Positions 15,284 through 25,206 are shown, numbered from the stretch's first letter. The stretch: 32,403 nucleotides of DNA from Hyphomicrobiales bacterium (GCA_026400425.1 JAPLPC010000482.1:1-32403), one strand, 5' to 3'. Numbers and translations: made by a program. The notes: generated by a model not told the origin, from the sequence alone.

Positions 15284-16523
15284 CACGCTGCTGGTGATCG
15301 CCGGCCTGGTGCTGGGGGTGGTGCTGCAATGGGCCGGTCTCCCCACCGCGGCCTTGGTCGCGCATGGCGTCGCATTGGCGGCGGCCGTATTCGCCCTGCT
15401 GCTGATCGGCAAGACCGCGCGCCTGATCGAGCGCGCCCGTGTCGTTTGCCAGCGCATCGCGCAAGGCGATTTCGAGGCGCGCATCCTCGATATCCCGGTG
15501 AACGGCGTCACCGGCGAACTGCTGCATGGCATCAATGACATGATCGACGGCTGCGACGCCTTCGTGCGTGAGGCCACCGCCGCCATGAGTGCCCTCCACA
15601 ACAACAAATATTATCGCCGCATCATGCTCGGCGGCCTGCATGGCGGCCTGTTGCACGGCGCCAAGGCGATGAATGCGGCGACCGACCAGATCGCTGATCG
15701 AATCGTGGATTTCGAGAGGCAGACCGCGGAGCTCGAAACCGCGGTGGGCGGCATCGTCTCCGCACTCGACACCGGTGCGGCGGAGATGAACGGCACCGCA
15801 GGAAATCTGCGCACCGGCGCGTCCGCGACGTTATCGCGCGTCACTTCGGTCGCAGCGGCGGCAGAACAGGCGGCGGCCAACATGCAGTCGGTGGCTTCCG
15901 CCACGGCGCGATTGTCGTCGAGCGCCAGTGAAGTCGGCGCCGATGTCGACCGCTCGGCTGCGATCGCCGTCCGTGCGGTCGAACGTGTCGCCGATGCGGC
16001 CAGCAATGTCGATGTGCTGCGCCGGGTGGCGGCGCGCATCAGCGAGGTTGTCATCTCGATCAACGCCATTGCCAGCCAGACCAATCTGCTGGCACTGAAC
16101 GCAACGATCGAAGCGGCGCGCGCCGGCGATGCCGGTCGCGGCTTTGCCGTGGTGGCGCATGAAGTGAAAGCACTGGCGACGCAGACGGCCAATTTCACCG
16201 CCGAGATCGAACAGGAAATCGGCCAGGTGCAAGCGGCGACTGACAAGGTCAGCGAGTCCATCAGCGAGATCGGCACCGTGATCGCCGAGGTCAACGAGAT
16301 CACCGGCAAGGTCGCCGATGCGTCGGCCGCGCAGTCATCCGCGACGGCGGATATTTCGCGCAATATCGACGAAGCATTTGCCGTCGTGCGCGAGATTTCG
16401 GCCAATATTCAATCGCTGGCCGAGACTGCCCAGAACAACGAACAGCTCGCGGCTTCGACCATGGTGGCCTCGGACGACCTGTCATCGCAATCGGGGCTGC
16501 TGACCCACAAGATGCGCGGCTAG
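15246..16523 (+). CDS. methyl-accepting chemotaxis protein without periplasmic sensor
   Basis: A 425-residue transducer. Two membrane helices (about residues 10-27 and 34-55) are joined by only a few residues, so there is no periplasmic ligand domain. A HAMP-like region and a further helical linker follow, then the cytoplasmic signalling domain with the conserved hairpin tip [25 protein letters not shown] and [10 protein letters not shown]. It would control CheA/CheW and flagellar rotation, with input from the overlapping PAS protein encoded just upstream. ATG 15246 is chosen: it lies in the last codons of the PAS gene, indicating coupled translation; the longer open frame is PAS sequence out of frame. 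Confidence 0.92.
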   Translation: MTNLCFLSRAQLSTLLVIAGLVLGVVLQWAGLPTAALVAHGVALAAAVFALLLIGKTARLIERARVVCQRIAQGDFEARILDIPVNGVTGELLHGINDMIDGCDAFVREATAAMSALHNNKYYRRIMLGGLHGGLLHGAKAMNAATDQIADRIVDFERQTAELETAVGGIVSALDTGAAEMNGTAGNLRTGASATLSRVTSVAAAAEQAAANMQSVASATARLSSSASEVGADVDRSAAIAVRAVERVADAASNVDVLRRVAARISEVVISINAIASQTNLLALNATIEAARAGDAGRGFAVVAHEVKALATQTANFTAEIEQEIGQVQAATDKVSESISEIGTVIAEVNEITGKVADASAAQSSATADISRNIDEAFAVVREISANIQSLAETAQNNEQLAASTMVASDDLSSQSGLLTHKMRG

Positions 16524-16598
16524 CTCGGCGACGCACGTGACAGCCTGGTGCGTCAGGCGGGGACTGGATAGCGGCGGCCACTCGCGGCAACAGCAAGC

Positions 16599-16627
16599 AA
16601 AGCCGGCGCCGGATAGGCGCCGGCTTT
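16599..16627 (+). terminator. terminator hairpin after the chemotaxis gene
   Basis: A perfect 12-bp stem AAAGCCGGCGCC/GGCGCCGGCTTT with loop GGATA, followed by GTCGTTTT; it lies about 75 nt past the chemotaxis protein stop. Confidence 0.65.
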
Positions 16628-16662
16628 GTCGTTTTGGTGACGCGGCTTTGCTCGTGCGTCAC

Positions 16663-16690
16663 AAAAAAAAGCCGGGCAATGAGGCCCGGC
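16663..16690 (-). terminator. intrinsic terminator of ccrM
   Basis: Stem GCCGGGC/GCCCGGC (16671-16677, 16684-16690) with a 6-nt loop; on the minus strand it runs straight into eight T, 26 nt past the ccrM stop. Confidence 0.85.
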
Positions 16691-16716
16691 TTCTCGTCAG
16701 ATCGGTGAGCGAAAAT

Positions 16717-17961
<1,245 letters not shown>

Positions 17962-17988
17962 TCGCTAGGCAAGTTTTGCCCGGCGGGC

Positions 17989-18003
17989 TAATGATTATCA
18001 TTA
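17989..18003 (+). promoter_or_regulatory. Fur-box-like 7-1-7 palindrome
   Basis: TAATGATTATCATTA is a perfect 7-1-7 inverted repeat that matches 14 of 15 positions of the core of the classical 19-bp Fur box; only the central base differs. It lies about 94 nt before the metallopeptidase ATG and 139 nt before ccrM on the other strand. Confidence 0.55.
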
Positions 18004-18096
18004 ACGCGATGGAAAGATTGCGCTCTATCTGCGTTGTGTTGCGCCGGTTGTGCGCCATCGGCTGCACAGCGCGCATTGAATTGAAGGAATGGCCCG

Positions 18097-19023
18097 ATGC
18101 GTTACGATGATTTCCGTCGCAGCGACAATATCGACGACCGTCGCGACGATAGCGGCGGGGGCGGCGGCGGATTCGGTATTCCCGGCGGCGGTGGCGGTCT
18201 TGGCATCGGTACGGTGCTGGTGCTCGGCCTGGTCGGCTGGGCGCTGGGCATCGACCCCCGTGTTTTGATCAGCGGTGCGGAAATTTTCACCGGCGGCCAG
18301 CAGGCGCCGACGTACCAAACTGACCGCCGATCGGCGCCGAGCAAGTCGGGCCCGCCGACCGATGAAATGGGCAGCATGATCTCCGGTGTGCTCGGCGAAA
18401 TCGACGATCGTTGGAGCGAAATATTTCGCGAAAGCGGGCAGACCTATAAGGGTCCGCAGATCGTGCTGTTTCGCAACGCCACCAATGGCGGCCGCTGCGG
18501 CCAGGCACAGTCGGCGATGGGACCGTTTTATTGCCCGCCGGACAAGAAGATCTATCTCGACACCAGCTTTTTCCGCCAGGTCGAAACCAAGTTTCGCGGC
18601 TGCTCGGGCAATGCCTGCAAATTCACCACCGCCTATATCATCGCGCATGAAGCCGGCCATCACGTGCAGAATTTGCTCGGAATCATCCCGCGCGTGACGC
18701 AGGCGCAGGAGCGCGCGGGCAGCAAGGCGGAAGCAAATAATCTCCAGGTGCGCGTCGAATTGCAGGCGGACTGCCTGTCGGGCGTCTGGGTCAATCGTGA
18801 GGAGAAGAAGCGGCCGGGCTTCTTAGAGCAGGGCGATATCGATGCCGCCCTGCAGACCGCGGCCGCGATCGGCGACGACACGCTGCAGCGTCAGGCGCAG
18901 GGCCGTGTGGTGCCGGATTCTTTCACCCACGGCTCGGCCGCGCAGCGCAAGCGCTGGTTCATGGTCGGCTATCAACAAGGCACGATCCAGGCGTGCAACA
19001 CGTTTGGGACGGATCGGCTGTAG
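18097..19023 (+). CDS. YpfJ-type neutral zinc metallopeptidase
   Basis: A 308-residue member of the Zn_peptidase family (PF04228, E. coli YpfJ). Residues 1-20 are charged, 20-38 are a Gly-rich linker, and 39-52 form a membrane helix that probably anchors the protein. The catalytic zinc motif HEAGHH is at 184-189, and family Cys residues occur in GGRCGQAQSAMGPFYCPPDKKIYLD and the CxxxxC pair before the helix. Substrate unknown. The ATG has AAGGA about 8 nt upstream. A Fur-box-like palindrome lies upstream, and moaB follows after 2 nt, suggesting one transcript. Confidence 0.9.
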   Translation: MRYDDFRRSDNIDDRRDDSGGGGGGFGIPGGGGGLGIGTVLVLGLVGWALGIDPRVLISGAEIFTGGQQAPTYQTDRRSAPSKSGPPTDEMGSMISGVLGEIDDRWSEIFRESGQTYKGPQIVLFRNATNGGRCGQAQSAMGPFYCPPDKKIYLDTSFFRQVETKFRGCSGNACKFTTAYIIAHEAGHHVQNLLGIIPRVTQAQERAGSKAEANNLQVRVELQADCLSGVWVNREEKKRPGFLEQGDIDAALQTAAAIGDDTLQRQAQGRVVPDSFTHGSAAQRKRWFMVGYQQGTIQACNTFGTDRL

Positions 19024-19025
19024 CC

Positions 19026-19586
19026 ATGGCGCTCGACAAGACCAAAACCTTCGTCCCGCTTAACATTGCAGTGTTGACGATCTCCGACACCCGCGCGCTG
19101 GAGGATGACAAATCGGGCGCGACGCTGGCGGATCGGTTGACGTCTGCAGGGCATATACTGGCGAAGCGCGAGATTGTCACCGACGACATCGAGGCGATCC
19201 GCGCGGTAGTCAAATCTTGGATCGCCGACACCGGCGTCGATGCGATCATCACGACGGGGGGCACCGGTTTCACCGGCCGCGATGTTACGCCAGAAGCGAT
19301 CGAGCCGCTGTTCGAAAAGCGGATGGACGGTTTTTCGATCGCCTTCCATATGTTGAGCCACGCCAAGATCGGCGCTTCGACGATCCAGAGCCGCGCCACG
19401 GCGGGCACTGCTGGTACGACCTTCATTTTTTGCCTGCCGGGCTCGCCGGGGGCGTGTCGCGACGGCTGGGATGGCATCCTCGATGCGCAGCTCGATTATC
19501 GCACGCGGCCGTGCAATTTCGTCGAGATCATGCCGCGGCTCGATGAGCATCTGCGGCGTCCGAAGGCCAAGGGCACGTCGACGTGA
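19026..19586 (+). CDS. moaB: molybdenum cofactor biosynthesis protein MoaB
   Basis: A 186-residue MogA/MoaB-fold protein that binds molybdopterin and takes part in its adenylation for molybdoenzymes. Visible are the strand-opening ISDTRALEDDKSG, the pterin-binding loop TTGGTGFTGRDVTPEAI (about residues 75-91), and the conserved FCLPGSPGACRDGWDGIL near the C-terminus. Start ATG 19026 is 2 nt after the stop of the metallopeptidase gene, so the two are probably cotranscribed although no functional link is known. Its stop lies one base from the end of a convergent 52-codon ORF. Confidence 0.93.
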   Translation: MALDKTKTFVPLNIAVLTISDTRALEDDKSGATLADRLTSAGHILAKREIVTDDIEAIRAVVKSWIADTGVDAIITTGGTGFTGRDVTPEAIEPLFEKRMDGFSIAFHMLSHAKIGASTIQSRATAGTAGTTFIFCLPGSPGACRDGWDGILDAQLDYRTRPCNFVEIMPRLDEHLRRPKAKGTST

Positions 19587-19587
19587 G

Positions 19588-19746
19588 CTAACGTCGCCGG
19601 ATCTGCAACACCGTCCCGAGCCATCGTCGCAAGGCCTTCCGCATATCGCTGCAGGCCTGCCGGCGCAGCTCGGCTGCACGGGCCTTGTGAAACGCGAGCA
19701 ATTCTGCTGTCACGCGCCGCGAGACATCGCGGCGCGGCGGGGTCAC
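19588..19746 (-). CDS. 52-codon hypothetical basic protein, GTGA-coupled
   Basis: Not recognised. A GTG start at 19746 overlaps the stop of the upstream MarR-GNAT gene in GTGA (19746-19743), a hallmark of translational coupling. The product is short and very basic: TPPRRDVSRRVTAELLAF, then a helical HKARAAELRRQACSDMRKALRR and a basic end, with TAG one base from the convergent moaB stop. The exact fit between two genes argues it is coded. It may be an arginine-rich helical peptide that binds nucleic acid or a partner; this is speculation. Confidence 0.5.
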   Translation of the reverse strand: MTPPRRDVSRRVTAELLAFHKARAAELRRQACSDMRKALRRWLGTVLQIRRR

Positions 19747-20666
19747 AGCGCAAGCTCCCATGTCTCGCCGATCAGATTCTGCCCGAAGCTGCGATGTGGC
19801 TCGCTGGCGACGAGGGTGAAGCCCGCGCGTTCATAGATCTTGCGCGCCGCGACCAGGTTGCTTTGCGTCCACAGGGTGATTGTCCGATAGCCGCATTGCC
19901 GCGCAAAGCCGATGGCTTCCGAGGCTAACCGATGGCCGAGCCTCTGGCCGCGCGCGATGGGATCGATGATCAGCAGCCGGATTTTGGCGACATCGTCCGA
20001 AGATTTCACGAGAAAGATCGAGCCGACGGGTGCGCCGTCCATCTCGGCGATCCAGCAGCGCTCGCGCGAGGGGGCGAACGCCGCGAGATATTTCGCGACG
20101 ATATCGGCAACCAGCCCCTCGAACGAGGAATCGTAGCCGTATTCCGCCGCATAGAGCGCGCCGTGGCTTTGCACCACCCAACCCATGTCACCGGGGCGCG
20201 GGCTGCGGAGCGTTGCCTGCGACGTGTCACTGCCATCAATCAGTGTTTCAATCGTCGTCATAGCCTGCACCACGCGGGTGGCGCGAGGGCCGAGCGCGTC
20301 GAGCATCGCCGTCACCTGATGATGCGAGTCGCGATCGAGCCGATCGAAGGCAAGGCGGCCCTTTGAGGTCAGTCGCAACCTGTGCAGCCGACGATCCTCC
20401 GCCGAGGGCTTTCGCGAGATCAGCGCCTGTTCCGCGAAGCCTTTCAGAATGCGGCTGAGATAGCCGACATCGAGGCCAAGCGCGTCGCTGATCTCGCGCG
20501 CGGACAGATCATCTTGATGCGCGAGTTCGTACAGCACGCGGGCTTCCGCGAGCGAATAGGGGCTATCCAGCAAGTGCTGGTTCAGCACGCCGAGTTTGCG
20601 CGTGTAGAAGCGATTGAAGGCGCGAACGGCGGCGACGGGATCGGGGTGCTGGCGCAAGCTTGGCAA
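19743..20666 (-). CDS. MarR-family regulator fused to GNAT acetyltransferase
   Basis: A two-domain protein of about 307 residues. The N-terminal half is a MarR winged helix (DPVAAVRAFNRFYTRKLGVLNQHLL, LSAREISDALGLDVGYLSRILKGF, and RRLHRLRLTSKGRLAF for the wing). The C-terminal half is a GNAT N-acetyltransferase with IRLLIIDPIARGQRLGHRLASEAIGFA as the acetyl-CoA-binding loop and ARKIYERAGFTLV. Such fusions are common; ligand and acetyl acceptor are unknown. No in-frame ATG or GTG exists before the MarR domain: TTG at 20666, 20657, 20732 or 20762 are the options and none has a clear ribosome site. It follows the GT2-like gene closely and is coupled to a small ORF at its end. Confidence 0.85.
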   Translation of the reverse strand: MPSLRQHPDPVAAVRAFNRFYTRKLGVLNQHLLDSPYSLAEARVLYELAHQDDLSAREISDALGLDVGYLSRILKGFAEQALISRKPSAEDRRLHRLRLTSKGRLAFDRLDRDSHHQVTAMLDALGPRATRVVQAMTTIETLIDGSDTSQATLRSPRPGDMGWVVQSHGALYAAEYGYDSSFEGLVADIVAKYLAAFAPSRERCWIAEMDGAPVGSIFLVKSSDDVAKIRLLIIDPIARGQRLGHRLASEAIGFARQCGYRTITLWTQSNLVAARKIYERAGFTLVASEPHRSFGQNLIGETWELAL

Positions 20667-20774
20667 GTGTTTTGGCCATCGCTGATTATTGCCGACCTCG
20701 CGGGCGCAGCAAAGCCTTCCGGAAACGCGCAAGCGCTGACTGGATTGCTTCGATTTTTGCAACGACGAGAAGGT

Positions 20775-21344
20775 TCAGGCCACCATCATGATGCGGCTGC
20801 GCAGCATGGTGCGGGAGGCGCGGCCAAGCTGGCGCAACAGTTTTGCTTCGGCACGGCCAGCATCGGCATGGCCGCCGAGACGCTCATAATGGTCCCGCGC
20901 AATCAGCAGGCCCTGGTCGGCTTTGGGGCCAGAGACCTTGCGGAGCAGATGTTTCACCCCGTCGCGAAAGCCGGTCTCGTCATAAGGCGAGCGCGCATAG
21001 CGAAAAATGCCGGCACGCGGTCGGTCGCTGGCGCCGACGCGCTGGATGAATTGCTGGGTCTCCTCGATCCAGCCGCTATCCAGCACAGCGCCGGCATGCA
21101 GGAACATCAGCCAGGGCGAGCGCGCGACCCGGGCCCCGGCAGCCATCGCCGCGGCGCGTGAGCCTCTGGACGTCAGAAAGCCGCAGCCGGCCACGTCTGC
21201 GACCCGCTCGATCACATCGGTGCCGGCACGATCCACCAGCAACACCTCGCGGATAACGCCGGCAGCCGCGCCCGGCACCAGCGCCGCCAGAGTGGCGACC
21301 GCGGGCTGTTCGACACCGTCGGTGGGAATGATCACGCTCAGCAT
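20775..21344 (-). CDS. short family-2 glycosyltransferase-like protein
   Basis: A 189-residue protein with the start of a GT-A fold: MLSVIIPTDGVEQPAVATLAALVPG, VIREVLLVDRAGTD, GCGFLTSRGSRAAAMAAGARVARSPWLMFLHAGAVLDSGWI. Position and spacing match GT2 enzymes, but the usual DxD metal motif reads HAGAVLD, so the first acidic residue is lost. It is also shorter than typical GT2 proteins, so it may be a divergent or non-catalytic member. It is transcribed just before the MarR-GNAT gene (at most about 110 nt apart) and diverges from the LexA-box radical SAM gene. Confidence 0.7.
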   Translation of the reverse strand: MLSVIIPTDGVEQPAVATLAALVPGAAAGVIREVLLVDRAGTDVIERVADVAGCGFLTSRGSRAAAMAAGARVARSPWLMFLHAGAVLDSGWIEETQQFIQRVGASDRPRAGIFRYARSPYDETGFRDGVKHLLRKVSGPKADQGLLIARDHYERLGGHADAGRAEAKLLRQLGRASRTMLRSRIMMVA

Positions 21345-21467
21345 GGAAGTGGATAATACCTCAAGGCCAGTTCCACAGCGTTATCATTTCGTCATACTGA
21401 AAGCAGCCACCAATGCACGCTATGGCTAAGGTGGCGCCTGTGGAGCAGGTTATTATTTCAAAACGTT

Positions 21468-21482
21468 GTTCTTGATATGTTC
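21468..21482 (+). promoter_or_regulatory. exact alphaproteobacterial LexA (SOS) box
   Basis: GTTCTTGATATGTTC fits GTTC-N7-GTTC, the LexA-binding direct repeat known from Rhodobacter, Rhizobium and relatives, with no mismatch. It lies 24-38 nt before the ATG of the radical SAM gene, overlapping the expected promoter. Confidence 0.65.
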
Positions 21483-21505
21483 TGAAGAGGTGCTAGCCTA
21501 GCTGC

Positions 21506-22666
21506 ATGAATCAGAACGCCGCAGCCCTTCAGATGCCGACTGCTCCCGCGCCGTCCGAAATCGCGGGGGTGCCATCGCCGTTTCCGGCGATCGAGGTGGC
21601 GATCGACCGCCAGCGGCGGCGCGGGCGCGGCGCCCAGACCAATGACAGCGGCCGTTTCGAGAAAGAGGCGCGCGTCGTGTTCGACGACGGCTGGCAGAGC
21701 CTCGACGACCTGCCGCCATTCAAGACGACGGTGGCGGTGGACACGGCGCGGAAGGTCATCACCCGCAACGAGTCGCCGGATATCGGTTTCGACCGTTCGA
21801 TCAATCCCTATCGCGGCTGCGAGCATGGCTGCGTCTATTGTTTCGCGCGGCCGACCCACGCCTATCTCGGCCTGTCGCCGGGGCTGGATTTCGAATCCAA
21901 GCTGTTCGTGAAGCCCGACGCGCCGGCGCTGCTCGCCAAGGAACTGGCGGCGGCAGAATATGAGCCGAAGACGATCGCGATCGGCACCAATACCGATCCG
22001 TATCAGCCCATCGAGCGTGAACGCCAGATCATGCGCGGCATTCTCGAAGTGCTGGAAGCAGCGGGGCATCCCGTCGGCATCGTCACCAAGTCGGCGCTGG
22101 TGGTGCGCGATATCGATATCCTGGCGCGAATGGCGAAGCGCAATCTCGCCAAGGTGGCGCTGTCGGTGACATCGCTGGATCCGAAGCTGGCGCGCACCAT
22201 GGAGCCGCGGGCCTCGACGCCGCCGAAGCGGCTGGAGGCGCTGCGGCAGTTGTCGGAGGCCGGCATTCCGACCTCGGTGCTGGTCGCACCGGTGATCCCC
22301 GCGCTGAATGACAGCGAAATCGAGCGTATCCTCGATGCCGCCGCGCATGCCGGCGTGAAGGAAGCGAGTTACGTTCTGTTGCGCCTGCCACTGGAAGTGC
22401 GCGACCTGTTCCGCGAATGGCTGATGGCGAATTATCCGGATCGCTATCGTCACGTCTTTACGCTGATCCGCGAGATGCGGGGAGGTCGCGACTATGACTC
22501 GCAATGGGGCACGCGCATGAAGGGCACCGGGCCGATGGCCTGGATGATCGGCCGCCGCTTCGAGGTCGCCTGCGCCAAGCTCGGGCTCAACAAGAAGCGC
22601 GCGAAACTCACGCTCGAGCATTTCACGAAGCCGGCAGGCGCCGGCCAGCAACTGACTTTGTTCTAG
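21506..22666 (+). CDS. PA0069-family radical SAM protein (SplB-like)
   Basis: A 386-residue radical SAM enzyme of the PA0069/Rv2578c type, distantly related to spore photoproduct lyase. The [4Fe-4S]-binding motif is C105-x3-C109-x2-C112 (NPYRGCEHGCVYCFARPTH). Typical family stretches follow: GTNTDPYQPIERE, TKSALVVRDIDIL, APVIPALND and WGTRMKGTGPMAW. It would use SAM and reduced iron-sulfur cluster to form a 5'-deoxyadenosyl radical; no substrate is established for the family. The exact LexA box just upstream suggests DNA-damage induction and hence a repair-related role. A GAAGAGG lies rather far (15 nt) before the ATG. Confidence 0.92.
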   Translation: MNQNAAALQMPTAPAPSEIAGVPSPFPAIEVAIDRQRRRGRGAQTNDSGRFEKEARVVFDDGWQSLDDLPPFKTTVAVDTARKVITRNESPDIGFDRSINPYRGCEHGCVYCFARPTHAYLGLSPGLDFESKLFVKPDAPALLAKELAAAEYEPKTIAIGTNTDPYQPIERERQIMRGILEVLEAAGHPVGIVTKSALVVRDIDILARMAKRNLAKVALSVTSLDPKLARTMEPRASTPPKRLEALRQLSEAGIPTSVLVAPVIPALNDSEIERILDAAAHAGVKEASYVLLRLPLEVRDLFREWLMANYPDRYRHVFTLIREMRGGRDYDSQWGTRMKGTGPMAWMIGRRFEVACAKLGLNKKRAKLTLEHFTKPAGAGQQLTLF

Positions 22667-22716
22667 GTTCTGAAGTTTACTCCTGAAGGTCTCGCAATCT
22701 TGGGAGCAACTCGGGG

Positions 22717-22768
22717 AAGGGGCGTCGGCTGGAAACCAGAGCCGGCCGGCGACCCTTCTCCGCTTTTT
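22717..22768 (+). terminator. possible terminator after the radical SAM gene
   Basis: A bulged stem: AAGGG/CCCTT, CGGC/GCCG and TGG/CCA around an AAA loop (22717-22757), followed about 5 nt later by CTTTTT. It is 50 nt past the stop codon. Confidence 0.4.
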
Positions 22769-22841
22769 CAGAGATCGGGATAGCGGGCATTGTCCTGGAT
22801 TCCCGGTTGCGCCATCGGGGCGGGATGCGCACGATCCGCCC

Positions 22842-23597
22842 ATGATTCGGGACAGCACCACCTCACCTGCGAAAAAAGCGACCAAACTGGCGGGTTCCAA
22901 GCCTCGCAAGTCGATCGTCGTGGCGGGAGCGCCCAGCTTCAAGCGCGAGCGGGCGCTGTTGAAGCAGGGGATCTGGCCGGTGGCGGGCTGCGACGAGGCC
23001 GGTCGCGGGCCGCTGGCGGGGCCTGTGGTGGCTGCCGCGGTGATCCTGGATCCCAAGCGGATTCCCAAAGGCCTCGACGATTCCAAGAAACTGACCGAAG
23101 CCCGGCGTGAGGCCTTGTTCGAGGAAATCTGCGCCACGTCGTCCTTTGCCGTCGCTTATGCGTCTCCGGCGCGCATCGATCGCGACAATATCCTGCGGGC
23201 CTCGCTGTGGTCGCTGGCGCGCGCCGTCGCTGCGCTGCCGCAAGCACCGCGGCATGTGTTCGTGGATGGCCGCGACAGGATCGAAACCGACGCGGTCTGC
23301 GAAGCCGTGATCGGCGGCGACGCGCTGGTGCTGTCCATCGCCGCGGCCTCGATCATCGCGAAAGTCTCACGCGATCGGCTGATGTGCCGGTTGGCCGAGC
23401 AATGCCCCGGCTACGGATTCGAGGTCCATAAGGGCTATGGCGTGCCGCAGCACCTCCAAGCGCTGACCGAACTCGGGCCCAGCATCCACCACCGCAGCCT
23501 GTTCGCCCCGGTGGTCGCAGCGCGGATCCGCCGCGAGGGGCCGGCACCGCAGGCCGAGATCGTCGAGATGCAAGCGAGCCTCGACCTGTCAGCCTGA
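22842..23597 (+). CDS. rnhB: ribonuclease HII
   Basis: A 251-residue RNase HII that cuts RNA in RNA-DNA hybrids and starts removal of misincorporated ribonucleotides. The catalytic carboxylates are Asp51 and Glu52 in [13 protein letters not shown], Asp142 in VDGRD and Asp160 in [19 protein letters not shown] is the following helix. A basic N-terminal extension of about 35 residues ([15 protein letters not shown]) precedes the domain and is of unknown use. rnhB is often next to ccrM in alphaproteobacteria; here it is 5 kb away. It is in the same direction as the radical SAM gene but separated by a possible terminator. Confidence 0.95.
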   Translation: MIRDSTTSPAKKATKLAGSKPRKSIVVAGAPSFKRERALLKQGIWPVAGCDEAGRGPLAGPVVAAAVILDPKRIPKGLDDSKKLTEARREALFEEICATSSFAVAYASPARIDRDNILRASLWSLARAVAALPQAPRHVFVDGRDRIETDAVCEAVIGGDALVLSIAAASIIAKVSRDRLMCRLAEQCPGYGFEVHKGYGVPQHLQALTELGPSIHHRSLFAPVVAARIRREGPAPQAEIVEMQASLDLSA

Positions 23598-23675
23598 GCG
23601 GCTGCGGTTGCCTGAACCGCCGGCGCCCCGTATCACCTGAAGCCATCCATCATTCGCGGGCCGGTTCGGACGTTC

Positions 23676-25184
23676 ATGCGTTTCACTTCCCTGATCGTCG
23701 AACTGATTCGCGCCCGGCCGCGGCTGGCGTTCTGGATCGTAGTGCTGTGTCAGGCGCTGCTCTGGCTGGTGGTCCCGCTGCTGCTCTATCGCGGGCCACC
23801 CGGCGATCTCGCCACCATGCTGGCTTACGGCCGTGAATATCAGGTCGGTACCGAACTCGGCCCGCCGCTCGCTTTCTGGCTCGCCGATATCGCGTTCCGC
23901 GCCGCCGGAAACCACATCTTCGGCGTCTATCTCTTGGCGCAGCTCTGTGCGGTTTTGACCCTGCGCGCCGTGTTCCAGCTCGGTCGTCACATCGTCGGTG
24001 GTCCGCAGGCGGTCATCGCCGTGCTGCTGACCATGACGATCACCGCATTCAGTTGGCCTGGCGTCGAATTTGGCCCCTTGGTAGTGGCGCGGCCGCTATG
24101 GGCGACGGTGCTGCTCTATGCCTGGCTGGCGATCGGCGAGGGGCGCCGCAGCGCATGGTTCGCACTGTCGATCGCCGCCGGCTTGCTGCTCCTGACCACG
24201 CCGCATGCGATGTGGCTGCTGCCGCTGCCATTGCTGTTCGCGCTGGCCACCTCGCGCGGCCGTCGCCATCTGGCATCGCTGGATCCGCTGTTCGGCATCG
24301 TGGTGATCGCGGCACTGGCATTGCCCTACGCGATCTGGCTGATGCGCGCCGGCATCGCCGTCCTGCCGGCGCCGCCGGTCCTGACCGATCCGGCCGGGAA
24401 GGCGAAGGCCTGGGGCGTTCTGCTCGGCTGGCTGATCGCTGCCACCGGTTTCGTGATCCTGCTCTGCGCGATGAACTGGCGCCGCCTGGTGCCGCCGTCC
24501 GACGATGCACCGATGATCTTCAGACCCGCGGTCGCGCCGACTGCGCGGCTCTATGTCTATGCCTTCGCGCTGGTGCCGGGACTGCTTGGCAGCCTCGCTG
24601 CGGCGCTGTACGGCCACGACGCCGTGATCGGTGGCTCCGGCATTGCGCTGGTGATGGTCGGTCTCGCCGTGGTGGTGGCGTCGGGCGACCTCATCGCGCT
24701 GCGGCGCCAGCGCTTGCTGCGCAAGGTCTGGCTGGTGGCCATCGTGGCGCCCGCCGTCGCCGTTTTGATCAATCTGGTGGTGACGCCGTGGATCGACGGA
24801 CCCGAGGATCGCACCAGCTTACCGGCCGCCGATATCGGACAGTTTTTCACCGACAGTTTCCAGCGCCGCACCGGACAGAAACTCGCCGCCGTCGCTGGCG
24901 ATCAGCAACTGGCGGCCTTGATCGCCATGAACCCGGCGCGGCCGCACGTCTTCAATGACGCGCAGCCGGCGCTGACGCCCTGGATCACGCCGGCGAGTTT
25001 CATCGTGACCGGTGGTGTGGTCGTCTGGCGCGCCGTCGATACGCTGGGCACGCCGCCGGCAGAGATCGTCGCCCGTTTTCCCGGTCTGGTGCCTGAGGTG
25101 CCTCGCGCTTTCGACCGACTGGTGAATGGCCGCCGGCCGCCGTTGCGGATCGGCTGGGCCATCCTGCGACCGAAAGCGCCTTAG
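23676..25184 (+). CDS. polytopic GT39-like membrane glycosyltransferase
   Basis: A 502-residue integral membrane protein with roughly ten hydrophobic helices and a soluble C-terminal part (about residues 370-502). Near the N-terminus an aromatic and acidic loop after the first helix (LLYRGPPGDLATMLAYGREYQVGTELGPPLAFWLAD) matches the first periplasmic loop of PMT/ArnT-like GT39 enzymes, which transfer sugars from polyprenyl-phosphate carriers. The invariant acidic pair is not obvious; E and D are separated, so catalytic status is unsure. It may modify lipid A, hopanoid or another envelope glycan. It is convergent with the TonB receptor gene, 22 nt apart. Confidence 0.75.
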   Translation: MRFTSLIVELIRARPRLAFWIVVLCQALLWLVVPLLLYRGPPGDLATMLAYGREYQVGTELGPPLAFWLADIAFRAAGNHIFGVYLLAQLCAVLTLRAVFQLGRHIVGGPQAVIAVLLTMTITAFSWPGVEFGPLVVARPLWATVLLYAWLAIGEGRRSAWFALSIAAGLLLLTTPHAMWLLPLPLLFALATSRGRRHLASLDPLFGIVVIAALALPYAIWLMRAGIAVLPAPPVLTDPAGKAKAWGVLLGWLIAATGFVILLCAMNWRRLVPPSDDAPMIFRPAVAPTARLYVYAFALVPGLLGSLAAALYGHDAVIGGSGIALVMVGLAVVVASGDLIALRRQRLLRKVWLVAIVAPAVAVLINLVVTPWIDGPEDRTSLPAADIGQFFTDSFQRRTGQKLAAVAGDQQLAALIAMNPARPHVFNDAQPALTPWITPASFIVTGGVVVWRAVDTLGTPPAEIVARFPGLVPEVPRAFDRLVNGRRPPLRIGWAILRPKAP

Positions 25185-25206
25185 AGGCCGAGCCGATCGC
25201 GCGGCC

